In this document: positions 35,428 through 43,250 of the stretch, in pieces | How positions within the stretch are numbered: the stretch's first letter is position 1 | Layout: every line of letters starts with the position of its first letter | Assembly: GCF_001882345.1 (NCBI RefSeq) | Contig: NZ_MINL01000001.1 | Span: forward strand, 3,667,852 to 3,731,851 | DNA length: 64,000 nt | Direction of reading: 5' to 3' | Origin: Halomonas sp. QHL1 | GTDB lineage: Bacteria > Pseudomonadota > Gammaproteobacteria > Pseudomonadales > Halomonadaceae | Program-made: the position numbers and the translations under genes | The notes under the pieces: generated by a model | Database searches by the model: none | What the model saw: the letters and a program-made list of their open reading frames with translations, nothing else | Told to the model about the DNA's origin: nothing

Positions 35428-35919
35428 ATGTTAGATGATCGAGAGCTCGCTTACTTAACGCGAGCCGTTGAGCTAGCCGAAGAGGCCCTTAACGCGGGTG
35501 ATGAGCCCTTTGGCAGCGTGCTGGTAAGTGCAGAAGGTGGCGTGTTGGCAGAAGACCGTAACCGAATAGCCGATGGGGATGCGACTCAGCACCCGGAGTT
35601 CTTCCTGGCGCGCTGGGCTGCTCAAAATATGACACCAGAGGCGCGATCAAAGGCGACCGTTTATACTTCAGGTGAGCACTGCCCCATGTGCGCCGCTGCC
35701 CACGGTTGGGTAGGGCTTGGGCGAATTGTCTACGCCAGTTCGTCTGAACAGTTGGGCCGCTGGCTAGCGGATTTAGGCGTGGCCCCGTCGCCAGTGGCAA
35801 CCCTGCCTATTCAACAGGTTGTGCCAGGGCTCAAGGTAGAAGGCCCAATAGTTGAGCTGGATGAACGCGTTCACACTTTGCATAAACGGCGCCATGCCAG
35901 CCCTACTTTTAAGACATAA
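35428..35919 (+). CDS. Nucleoside/nucleobase deaminase (CDA fold)
   Basis: A 163-residue zinc deaminase of the cytidine deaminase superfamily, in the branch with guanine deaminases and TadA. Zinc ligand H55 and proton-shuttle E57 lie in ATQHPEFFL, and C85 and C88 in SGEHCPMCAAA; the family usually has HAE and PCxxC, so the HPE and HC forms are mild variants. The substrate may be guanine, adenosine or another purine. AAGGAG precedes the ATG. The gene lies 35 bases after the symporter gene, and a hairpin follows the stop. Confidence 0.87.
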   Translation: MLDDRELAYLTRAVELAEEALNAGDEPFGSVLVSAEGGVLAEDRNRIADGDATQHPEFFLARWAAQNMTPEARSKATVYTSGEHCPMCAAAHGWVGLGRIVYASSSEQLGRWLADLGVAPSPVATLPIQQVVPGLKVEGPIVELDERVHTLHKRRHASPTFKT

Positions 35920-35922
35920 AAA

Positions 35923-35947
35923 ACCGCCTAAGCGTTAGTTTAGGCGG
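35923..35947. terminator. Bidirectional terminator
   Basis: CCGCCTAA (35924-35931) pairs with TTAGGCGG (35940-35947), preceded on the plus strand by a run of A. On the minus strand this gives a stem and a T-run, suited to the YqaE-like gene; the deaminase gene ends just before it. Confidence 0.75.
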
Positions 35948-35964
35948 CGTTGTATTCACTAGAA

Positions 35965-36008
35965 CTAGCTATTAAACCTAGTTATTAAAACCTGGCTATT
36001 AAAACCTA
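35965..36008. repeat. Three tandem copies of a ~14-base unit at the 3' end of the YqaE-like gene
   Basis: CTAGCTATTAAAC, CTAGTTATTAAAAC and CTGGCTATTAAAAC follow each other directly at 35965, 35978 and 35992, then CTAG. On the minus strand the repeat begins at the gene's TAG stop codon and runs into its 3' untranslated region. Confidence 0.7.
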
Positions 36009-36179
36009 GTGTTTCAAGATCACATAAAACGCATGAATAATGCCTGGTATGAAGCCAAATAGCGTTAAAATAATGTTCAGCCAGAAATGTCCTTTAAAAC
36101 CGACCTCAAAGAACACCCCGAGTGGGGGAAGTATGACGGCAAAAATCATCTTGATTGGATCAGTCGCGGTAAACGCCAT
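36006..36179 (-). CDS. YqaE/Pmp3 family membrane microprotein
   Basis: A 57-residue protein made almost entirely of two membrane helices: IKMIFAVILPPLGVFFEVG (residues 9-27) and FWLNIILTLFGFIPGIIHAFY (32-52). ILPPLGVFFEVG and LNIILTLFGFIPGIIHAFYV are the conserved core of the Pmp3/YqaE/UPF0057 family. Family members are induced by stress and are thought to limit loss of membrane potential, which suits a halophile, though the bacterial role is poorly known. AAAGGAGG lies six bases before the ATG. It is a monocistronic gene with its own terminator. Confidence 0.92.
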   Translation of the reverse strand: MAFTATDPIKMIFAVILPPLGVFFEVGFKGHFWLNIILTLFGFIPGIIHAFYVILKH

Positions 36180-36333
36180 GAAGCCTCCTTTGCTTTCATT
36201 GGTGTAACTTGCACAAGTGTAGGCACGATCAACCTATTTATCCATGCCTTGGCGAATCCTCTAAGACTAGTCGAGTAGACAATCGTTCAATTCCGCCATT
36301 TATTTCCGCTCTACGCTATTTGGGAGTGTCCCC

Positions 36334-38394
36334 GTGTTCAAAGTGCCGCTGAAAATAACCGCCACGTCTTTTTGTTTATTAAGCTGTCTTGGCGCCGGCC
36401 AGAGCTGGGCGCAAGAAAGTCCGACAGCCGACAACACACTGGCCACGCTGGAAGTGACAGCGCCACGTCTGTCGCGAGAGCTTTATGCCACTCCTGCTGC
36501 GGTAACAACACTTGACCGCGAAGCCATTGCCCAGGGGCAGCAGCGTACGCGGCTGGATGAAGCGCTGGTTCGCGTGCCGGGGATGTTCCTGCAGAACCGC
36601 GACAATTTTGCCCAAGGCCAGCGCATCTCTATTCGTGGTTTTGGCGCTCGGGCGCCGTTTGGGGTGCGCGGTATTACCGTGATGGTGGATGGCATTCCTT
36701 ATACGCTTCCCGACGGCCAAGCGCAGCTGGATGCCATTGACCTGGACAGCGCTGAGCGCATCGAAGTTATCCGCGGGCCCTCTTCTGTGTTGTACGGCAA
36801 CGCGGCGGGTGGGGTGATTGATATCACCACCGCCGATGGACGCGATAATCCTGGCTCAAGCGTACGCACCGAGGTGGGAAGCGATGGCTACCGTAAGGCA
36901 GTCGTGCAAACAGGCGGTGCTCAAGAGGATTGGTCGCACCATGTGAGCTTCTCGGCGCTCAATGTGGATGGTTACCGGGGGCAGAGCTCTACAGAGAAGT
37001 ACCTGTTGAACGCCAAACTGCGCCGCGAATTGGGCAGTAACCGCGCGTTAACTGCGATTATCAACCTGCTAGACAATCCCCGTTCTGAAGACCCTGGCGC
37101 GCTGAACGCGGGCGAGGTGGCTAGTGGCCGTGATCAAGCGGCGCCGAACTCATTGGCATTGGACGCAGGGCAGAACGTAGACCAACAGCTTCTGGGCTTA
37201 CAGTACGAAGATTTGTCCGCAGGCCCTGGCGAGTTCTACCTAAAAGGCTTCGTTGCACAACGCGATTTTGAGCAGCAGTTGCCCTATGTGGGCGATAGCC
37301 GCATCGGTTATCAGCGTGATTACCTGGGCGCGAGTGCCGAGTATCACCATGAAATCAGCCTGGGTAGCCTGCCGCTAAGCTACATCACCGGTGTTGATGT
37401 GGCTCGCCAGGACGACGAGCGCTTTCGAAACGATGTAAATGGCCAAGGCGTTGTTGGCGAGCAGTTGGCGGAAGAAACCCAGACGGCAACTTCCACTGGG
37501 GTGTTTGCCCAGGGCGATTTAGCACTGACCGAGCAGGTAACGCTCTCGTTGGGTGCACGCTTTGACCGAGTAGAGCTAGAAGTAGACGATCGCTATCAGG
37601 ACGATGGCGACCAGAGCGGTGAGCAAACCTTCAATGAGTGGAGCGGTTCGGCAGGCTTAAGCTATCGTTATCGCCCCCAGCACCAGGCCTATATCAACAC
37701 CGGCACGGCGTTTGAAACCCCGACGTTCTCCGAATTTGCCAATCCGGCTGGCGGCGGTTTTAACCCCTCGGTGTCGCCGCAAAAAGCCTGGAACCGTGAA
37801 GTGGGGCTGCGGGGCTACGTTGAACCGTTGGCCATGGATTACGATCTGGCGCTGTTTTCGGTGCGCGTGCGCGATGAGCTGGTGCCTTATGATGATGGCG
37901 GCCGTACCTTCTACGAGAACGCAGGCGACACCGACCGGGACGGCATCGAGCTGGCGCTGGGTTGGCAGTTAGCCGATCAGTGGCGGCTGGATAGCGCCCT
38001 GACGCTGGCTAGCTATGAGTTTGATCAATTTGCTACGCCAACTGAAAACTTTGGTGGGAATCGTATTCCTGGCCTGCCGGAGCAAACCTGGGTCAACCAG
38101 CTAACTTGGCAGGGGTTGGATGAACGCTTTGCCACGCTGGAAACCCAGTACGTAGGCGATATGGTGGCGGACAACGCCAATGAGACAGAGGTCGATAGCT
38201 ACTGGCTGGTGAACCTGCGGGTAGGCGACGGTTGGCAGTTGGGAAGCGATACCCGGCTGAACGCATATGTCGGTGTACGCAATCTCTTAGATGAAGAGCA
38301 TTACGCCAACGTGCGCTTGAACGGCACCTTTGGCCGCTTCTATGAACCTGCGCCAGGGCGCAGTGTTTATGGCGGTTTAGAAGTACGCTTCTAA
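36334..38394 (+). CDS. pqqU: TonB-dependent receptor, PqqU/YncD-like
   Basis: A 686-residue outer-membrane receptor. A signal peptide (1-26, ending SWAQ) is followed by the plug, TPAAVTTLDREAIAQG, then FLQNRDNFAQGQRISIRGFG, then VDGIPYTLPDGQAQLDAIDL and RIEVIRGPSSVLYGNAAGGV, and a barrel ending GRFYEPAPGRSVYGGLEVRF. These blocks correspond closely to E. coli YncD, now known as PqqU, which imports the cofactor PQQ; for example the E. coli termini GRYYEPSPGR and the YVGDMVAD-like segment. The gene is convergent with gcd, a PQQ enzyme, which supports this reading. It starts with GTG after GGGAG. No Fur-like box precedes it, unlike the siderophore genes. Assignment is from memory of the family and context. 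Confidence 0.82.
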   Translation: MFKVPLKITATSFCLLSCLGAGQSWAQESPTADNTLATLEVTAPRLSRELYATPAAVTTLDREAIAQGQQRTRLDEALVRVPGMFLQNRDNFAQGQRISIRGFGARAPFGVRGITVMVDGIPYTLPDGQAQLDAIDLDSAERIEVIRGPSSVLYGNAAGGVIDITTADGRDNPGSSVRTEVGSDGYRKAVVQTGGAQEDWSHHVSFSALNVDGYRGQSSTEKYLLNAKLRRELGSNRALTAIINLLDNPRSEDPGALNAGEVASGRDQAAPNSLALDAGQNVDQQLLGLQYEDLSAGPGEFYLKGFVAQRDFEQQLPYVGDSRIGYQRDYLGASAEYHHEISLGSLPLSYITGVDVARQDDERFRNDVNGQGVVGEQLAEETQTATSTGVFAQGDLALTEQVTLSLGARFDRVELEVDDRYQDDGDQSGEQTFNEWSGSAGLSYRYRPQHQAYINTGTAFETPTFSEFANPAGGGFNPSVSPQKAWNREVGLRGYVEPLAMDYDLALFSVRVRDELVPYDDGGRTFYENAGDTDRDGIELALGWQLADQWRLDSALTLASYEFDQFATPTENFGGNRIPGLPEQTWVNQLTWQGLDERFATLETQYVGDMVADNANETEVDSYWLVNLRVGDGWQLGSDTRLNAYVGVRNLLDEEHYANVRLNGTFGRFYEPAPGRSVYGGLEVRF

Positions 38395-38418
38395 GTCGAA
38401 ATGCTTTAAGTAAATAAA

Positions 38419-38460
38419 AAACGGGCGGTGCTCATTTATTATCACTGAGGCCGCCCGTTT
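38419..38460. terminator. Bidirectional terminator between pqqU and gcd
   Basis: AAACGGGCGG (38419-38428) and CCGCCCGTTT (38451-38460) form a perfect 10-base stem with A/T runs outside, shared by the two convergent genes. Confidence 0.85.
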
Positions 38461-38482
38461 GTTTGCTAGCTTCGCTAACCGG

Positions 38483-41023
38483 TTACTCCGGTAGCGCGTA
38501 GCCAATCACGTAATCGCCCATCTTGGTGCCGAAGGTGCCGTGGCCCCCCGCCGTGACGACCACATACTGACGGCCGTCTTCGCCGGTGTAGGTCATCGGC
38601 GTGGCTTGGCCTCCTGCAGGCAGACGCGCTTTATACAGCTCCTCGCCAGTGGTGATGTCGTAACCACGCAGATACTGATCCAGCGTGCCGCTCAAGAACG
38701 ATACACCGCCCGCGGTAGTCAACGGGCCGCCCAGCGCCGGAACGCCGACGTTCAAACCAATCGGCAGGCCGAAGGGCATGCTGTCTCGTGTGGTGCCATT
38801 GCGGTGCTTCCACACCACCTCGTTACTTTGCAGGTCGATACCGGCCACATCGCCCCAGGAGGGGGCTTGGCAGGGCAGGCCGAGCACCGAAAGTAGCGGT
38901 CCCAGCTCGACGGCATAAGGTGCGCCTTCATTGGCTTGCAGCCCCTGTTCGCTGGCAGAGCCTTGGCCCTCTTCTACCTCATCACGCGGAATTAACGTAG
39001 ACACAAACGCCAAGTATTTAGCGCCGGTAAACAGCGCTTGGCGTTCGGGATCAACGGCAACACCGCCCCAGTTCATTACGCCGACATTGCCCGGATAAAC
39101 AATGCTGCCTTCCAGCGAAGGCGGCGTGTACTGGCCCTCGTAGCGTAAAGAGTTGAATTGAATGCGGCACATCATTTGATCAAACGGTGAGGCGCCCCAC
39201 ATGTCGCGCTCGGTGAGCGGCGGTGGCAGCAGGTTAAGCGCTGAACGCGGCTGCGTCTCCGCTGTCCAGTCGCCTTCCACGGCGCCTTGCGGTGCAGGCA
39301 CCTCTTCGATGGGCACAATCGGCTCGCCGGTTTCCCTGTTTAGTACGTACAGGCTGCCCTGCTTGGTCGGCTGAATAACCGCGGGCTGGGTGCCATCACT
39401 TGTAGCCAGATCGATCAGCACCGGCTGTGCGGGTGTATCCATATCCCACAGGTCGTGGTGAACGAACTGGTAAACCCACTCAACTTGGCCATCGTCCAGG
39501 TTAAGGGCCACTAGGCCTGCGCTGTAGGTTTCATCATTCTCAGTGCGGTCAGCGCCATACTGGTCAGGCGTGGCGTTACCCATGGGCAGGTAAACTATGC
39601 CCAGCTCTTCATCGACGCTGATCGGTGCCCACACGTTAGGGGAGCCGCGAGTGTAGGTTTCGCCTTCGGGTAACGGGTCGGTGTCGTCAGGGTTGCCGCT
39701 ATCCCAGTTCCACACCAGCTCGCCGGTATGTACATCAAAGGCGCGAATCACGCCGGAGGGTTCGTCAATGGAGCTGTTGTCAGTAACATGCCCGCCCAGA
39801 ATGACCAAATTTTCGGTCACCGTAGCAGGTGAGGTGGAGTAGTAACCGCCCGGTGAGAAATCGCCAATATTATTAGTGAGGTCAATTTCACCGTTATCGC
39901 CAAAGCTGGCGCACCGTTCACCCGTGTCGGCATTCAGCGCAATCAGTCGTGCATCCGCGGTGGGCAGGTAGAGCCTGCGTGGGCACATAACGTCGGTTTC
40001 GCTTAGCATGGGTTGGGGGCTGCTCTCTTCTTCCTCGCCAAACAGCAGTGAGAGGAAAGAGAGATCCAGGCTGAAAATATCGTTGCTATCGAAGATGTCA
40101 AAAGAGAGCGCTGTAGCACTACTCGGCGCAGCATTGTTGCTCGCCGCTTCGTCACTAGGTGTGCTTTCAGCACCTGAGTAGCTGGCCGCATCGTAATAGG
40201 CGAGGCCACGACAGGTCATGTGCGCCCAGCCGGAGAAGTCATCTGCACCCATCGTGCTGATTTCAGGGTCAAACGCCCACCGGGTTTCGCCGGTTTCAGG
40301 GGAGAGCGCCATTGCCCGGCTATGCGACGTACAGATATATAGGCTGTCGTTCACTTTTAGCGGCGTATTCTGATTGGTGATCTCCGGGGGCGCATTGGGG
40401 CCCGCCTCATCACCGGTTTGAATGCGCCAAACCTCTTCAAGCTCGCCGATGTTGTCCGGCGTGATCTGATCGAGTGAGGAGTAGTGGGTGCCCGCATTGG
40501 TGCCGCCATAGGCAGGCCAGTCATCGCCTGCCACTTGGGCAGGGTTAACGCTATCGGTCGTTGATTGGCTGCTGTTTGCCAGCGAGCCTTCAATAGTGCC
40601 GGGGTCGTTAAACTGGCTGGCAATGGCCACGATAACAGCGGCAGCAATGCTGCCAATAAGCGCCAGGCTGCCGCCTTTAGAGTGCAGCGGCTTACGCCAC
40701 CAGGGCAAGAGTAGCAAAATACCGATTAAGCAGAGGATGGCGACGCGCGGGACTAGCTGCCACCAATCAAGGCCTACTTCCCATAGCGCCCACACTAAGG
40801 TGGCAAAAAGAATCAGCGCGTAGAGCCACAGAGCGGCACCTTTGCGCAGGGCAAATAAAATGCCGCAAGCAATAATGCTAAGCCCGGCAATTAAGTAGTA
40901 GGCGCTGCCGCCCAAGCTGAGCAGTTTGCCGCCGCCAACGGCCAGCGCCAAGCCGATAATAGCTAGTAGCAGGCCAACGGTTATCGCTGGCCATTTACCA
41001 TGATCGCGCGTGCTTTCTTCCAT
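38483..41023 (-). CDS. gcd: Membrane-bound PQQ-dependent glucose dehydrogenase
   Basis: An 846-residue inner-membrane quinoprotein that oxidises glucose to gluconolactone in the periplasm and passes electrons to ubiquinone. Five N-terminal helices (residues 14-140) anchor an eight-bladed propeller. PAYGGTNAGTHYSSLDQI, then NQNTPLKVNDSLYICTSH, GSPNVWAPISVDEELGIVYLPMGNATPDQYG and GRQYVVVTAGGHGTFG are Gcd signatures. Between YYDA (about 275) and CPRRLYLPTADARLIALNADTG (about 347) lies an insertion roughly 50 residues longer than in E. coli, with a Ser/Ala/Asn-rich part and a hydrophobic-acidic part ending FGEEEESSPQ. AGGGGA precedes the ATG. The convergent neighbour is a PQQ-receptor-like gene; no pqq synthesis gene is in view. 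Confidence 0.93.
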   Translation of the reverse strand: MEESTRDHGKWPAITVGLLLAIIGLALAVGGGKLLSLGGSAYYLIAGLSIIACGILFALRKGAALWLYALILFATLVWALWEVGLDWWQLVPRVAILCLIGILLLLPWWRKPLHSKGGSLALIGSIAAAVIVAIASQFNDPGTIEGSLANSSQSTTDSVNPAQVAGDDWPAYGGTNAGTHYSSLDQITPDNIGELEEVWRIQTGDEAGPNAPPEITNQNTPLKVNDSLYICTSHSRAMALSPETGETRWAFDPEISTMGADDFSGWAHMTCRGLAYYDAASYSGAESTPSDEAASNNAAPSSATALSFDIFDSNDIFSLDLSFLSLLFGEEEESSPQPMLSETDVMCPRRLYLPTADARLIALNADTGERCASFGDNGEIDLTNNIGDFSPGGYYSTSPATVTENLVILGGHVTDNSSIDEPSGVIRAFDVHTGELVWNWDSGNPDDTDPLPEGETYTRGSPNVWAPISVDEELGIVYLPMGNATPDQYGADRTENDETYSAGLVALNLDDGQVEWVYQFVHHDLWDMDTPAQPVLIDLATSDGTQPAVIQPTKQGSLYVLNRETGEPIVPIEEVPAPQGAVEGDWTAETQPRSALNLLPPPLTERDMWGASPFDQMMCRIQFNSLRYEGQYTPPSLEGSIVYPGNVGVMNWGGVAVDPERQALFTGAKYLAFVSTLIPRDEVEEGQGSASEQGLQANEGAPYAVELGPLLSVLGLPCQAPSWGDVAGIDLQSNEVVWKHRNGTTRDSMPFGLPIGLNVGVPALGGPLTTAGGVSFLSGTLDQYLRGYDITTGEELYKARLPAGGQATPMTYTGEDGRQYVVVTAGGHGTFGTKMGDYVIGYALPE

Positions 41024-41118
41024 GAGATGTCCCCTAGTGAAGCGTACTTAATACGTTAATGCATGCCGCTTAAGCCCTAAATTCAAGCAATAAGTGCCAA
41101 GTGACGAAGCAGCAACGC

Positions 41119-41153
41119 GCTCTAACCCATCGGCGGCGCCGATGGGTTAGAGC
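41119..41153. repeat. Perfect 16-base inverted repeat
   Basis: GCTCTAACCCATCGGC (41119-41134) and its exact complement GCCGATGGGTTAGAGC (41138-41153) flank three bases. There is no T-tract on either side, so it is not a typical terminator. It lies between the gcd start and the end of the oxidoreductase gene. Confidence 0.85.
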
Positions 41154-41227
41154 ACATCGCTATAATGAATGATTTTAATAATCAATTCGCTATTGGTCTA
41201 ACGATTTGATGATTTTTCTGCGTTGGG

Positions 41228-41276
41228 CACCCTACCGCTGGACATCTTTATGGCGGTAGGAGGGGGCGGTAGGGTG
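41228..41276. repeat. Inverted repeat with two alternative right arms
   Basis: CACCCTACCGC (41228-41238) is complementary to GCGGTAGGGTG (41266-41276); its core also pairs with GCGGTAGG at 41253-41260. It begins 17 bases beyond the stop of the oxidoreductase gene on the minus strand and could end that transcript, although no T-tract follows. Confidence 0.55.
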
Positions 41277-41292
41277 GATTAGTCAGTAAGCG

Positions 41293-42291
41293 TTATAGTT
41301 TGACCAGCATTTTACCGGTGTTACCGCCGTCAAACAGGGCAAGAAACGCGTCGGGTGTGCTTTCCAGGCCCTCTTTCACGGTTTCTTTATATACCAGCTT
41401 ACCTTCCGCTACTTGGGGAGCTACTTCGTTCAGGAAATAGGGGTAGCTAGCCCAATGGTCAGCCACAATAAAACCCTGCATCTTGGCTTTGCGCACTACC
41501 AGCTGAGCGAGATTGCTCGGCCCGGGGGTAGGCTCTTTGGCATTGTAGCTGTCGATCATGCCGCATACCGCGATCCGCGCGCCTTCATTTAGCTGGCTCA
41601 ATGCCGCTTCTAGGCAGATGCCGCCGACGTTTTCGTAATACACATCGATGCCGTTGGGGCTGGCGAGCTTAATGGCGTCGCTTAACTCCTGTGCAGAGCG
41701 GTCGCGATAGCTAACCGGTTCGACGCCCAATGACTCAAGCCAGGCCAGCTTATGCGCAGCACCGGCAATACCGACCACATGGCAGCCCTTGGCTTTGGCC
41801 AGCTGTACTGCCAGGGAGCCAACCGCACCGCTGGCTGCGCTAACCAACACATTGTCACCCGGCTTGCACTCGGCAATCAGGTTGAGGCCAGTCCAGGCGG
41901 TCATGCCAGGCATGCCCAGCACACCCAGATAGGCCTGCTCAGGAACATCAATATCGGGTAGCGGCGTGACGCCTTGTGCAGGCAGTTGGGCAATATCCCG
42001 CCAGCCGCCCATATGGCTGACTTTGGCACCCACTTTTAAGCTTGAATCATTGGACTCAATCACCTCGCCAATGGCGCCACCTTCCATCGGCTTGCCGAGT
42101 TCAAACGGCTCCACATAAGTACGAATACCGCTCATGCGGCCACGCATGTAGGGGTCGACGGAAAGCCAGTGATTACGAATGCGTACTTCACCCTCGGCTA
42201 AGTCAGGTAGGGTTTGTGTTTCCAGCTTGAACAGCGCGCGGTCGGGCAGGCCGTTGGGGTAATCGGCAAGCGTGTAAAATTGTGATTGCAT
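41293..42291 (-). CDS. NADP-dependent oxidoreductase (MDR superfamily, CurA/YncB-like)
   Basis: A 332-residue zinc-independent medium-chain dehydrogenase/reductase of the leukotriene B4 dehydrogenase and CurA subgroup, which reduces activated double bonds with NADPH. The N-terminal part has WLSVDPYMRGRM, and the nucleotide-binding fold has VLVSAASGAVGSLAVQLAKAKG (about residues 148-169) and VYYENVGG. AGGAGG lies directly upstream of the ATG. It is monocistronic. The natural substrate is unknown; reduction of reactive enals is the usual suggestion. Confidence 0.9.
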   Translation of the reverse strand: MQSQFYTLADYPNGLPDRALFKLETQTLPDLAEGEVRIRNHWLSVDPYMRGRMSGIRTYVEPFELGKPMEGGAIGEVIESNDSSLKVGAKVSHMGGWRDIAQLPAQGVTPLPDIDVPEQAYLGVLGMPGMTAWTGLNLIAECKPGDNVLVSAASGAVGSLAVQLAKAKGCHVVGIAGAAHKLAWLESLGVEPVSYRDRSAQELSDAIKLASPNGIDVYYENVGGICLEAALSQLNEGARIAVCGMIDSYNAKEPTPGPSNLAQLVVRKAKMQGFIVADHWASYPYFLNEVAPQVAEGKLVYKETVKEGLESTPDAFLALFDGGNTGKMLVKL

Positions 42292-42423
42292 AAATACCTC
42301 CTACAAATACTTAGCGTTTTGAGCTATCTGCTTCAGCTACGTGTGTCGAACTCCTTGCAGCATAGAGACCATTAGCTTGCTTGCAAGTTCGTTAATATAT
42401 TGGGCGCTAGGGCACAAAAAGAA

Positions 42424-42452
42424 ACAGGGCGATCCGTAATGGATCGCCCTGT
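42424..42452 (-). terminator. Terminator after the RlpA-like gene
   Basis: ACAGGGCGATCC and GGATCGCCCTGT form a 12-base stem around GTAAT; on the minus strand TTCTTTTTG follows. It lies about 95 bases beyond the RlpA-like stop. Confidence 0.85.
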
Positions 42453-42545
42453 CTGTTGACTGTCTTGTGTTAATGATGTGCTTTGTGTGCTGTCGCATTG
42501 ATTAGGCTAAGGGGTATCACACAACTATCAAGGATGTGTTATCCG

Positions 42546-42926
42546 TTAATCCAACAGCGTTACCATCACTGGAGCTGTACCGCGGCGGATCATGCCAAGC
42601 TTCGCTGCCGCGCTTTTAGATAAATCAATAATGCGTCCTTGAATGAAAGGGCCGCGGTCATTGATCAGTACTTCTACTGCTTGTCCCGTGTCAGGGCGTG
42701 TCACCAACACCTTAGTGCCAAACGGCAAACTTTTGTGGGCGGCGGTCAATTCCTGTTGGTCAAAGGGCTCTCCGCTGGCAGTGGTCGCTCCTTGGAAGCG
42801 GTCACTGTAAAAGGAGGCGACGCCTTGCTGTGTTTCTGTTTCGTGTGCAAAAGCACTATTGGCAGCGCTACTGACTACTATCGCTGCCAAACAAATCGTT
42901 CGGATCAATCGTTTTTGGGCTCCCAT
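42546..42926 (-). CDS. RlpA-like double-psi beta-barrel protein
   Basis: A 126-residue exported protein: signal peptide (1-27, ending AFA) followed by the double-psi beta-barrel of RlpA. The family blocks are [23 protein letters not shown], then [18 protein letters not shown] and [27 protein letters not shown]. The H, D and Y positions of this fold are present. Unlike E. coli RlpA it lacks the SPOR domain and lipobox, so it is a short soluble periplasmic form; RlpA homologues are septal lytic transglycosylases acting on denuded glycan in Pseudomonas. Whether the short form is catalytic is unknown. GAGG precedes the ATG. Confidence 0.9.
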   Translation of the reverse strand: MGAQKRLIRTICLAAIVVSSAANSAFAHETETQQGVASFYSDRFQGATTASGEPFDQQELTAAHKSLPFGTKVLVTRPDTGQAVEVLINDRGPFIQGRIIDLSKSAAAKLGMIRRGTAPVMVTLLD

Positions 42927-43250
42927 AGGAGTACCTCGGCTTTGCGTGTTGCGAATATCGCACTCTTGTTGAGGTGCCTGATAGGCTTCTCGATACTACC
43001 CTTGTCGCATCGAGTCAGCAAGCTTTAAGAAGATCGATGCAAATAGGTTCAATTTCAAGAATTTTTAATCTCTACTGATGTGGCCTTGGGTTTCAGTGAC
43101 TTATCAGCCCAGGTATGAAATGAATAAAAAAAGAATTTTGTGCAATGCAGCGTTTTTCATGAAACGCTCACTTTAATTGAGTAAGCTTCTTATAATCATG
43201 AATGCTTATCTAATTAATAATTGTCGTTGTGACTCAATAAGGAACCGCTC
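42927..43250. other. Divergent promoter region between the RlpA-like and beta-repeat genes
   Basis: No gene in these 324 bases. Near 43149-43168 is a short inverted repeat (AGCGTTT/AAACGCT), and TATAAT occurs at about 43191, about 60 bases before the next start, with a poor -35 candidate 17 bases upstream. The DNA is markedly AT-rich. Confidence 0.45.

Noticed and set aside
36087..36278. 63-codon plus-strand frame
   Set aside because: Antisense to the YqaE-like gene, which has the conserved family sequence and AAAGGAGG before its start.
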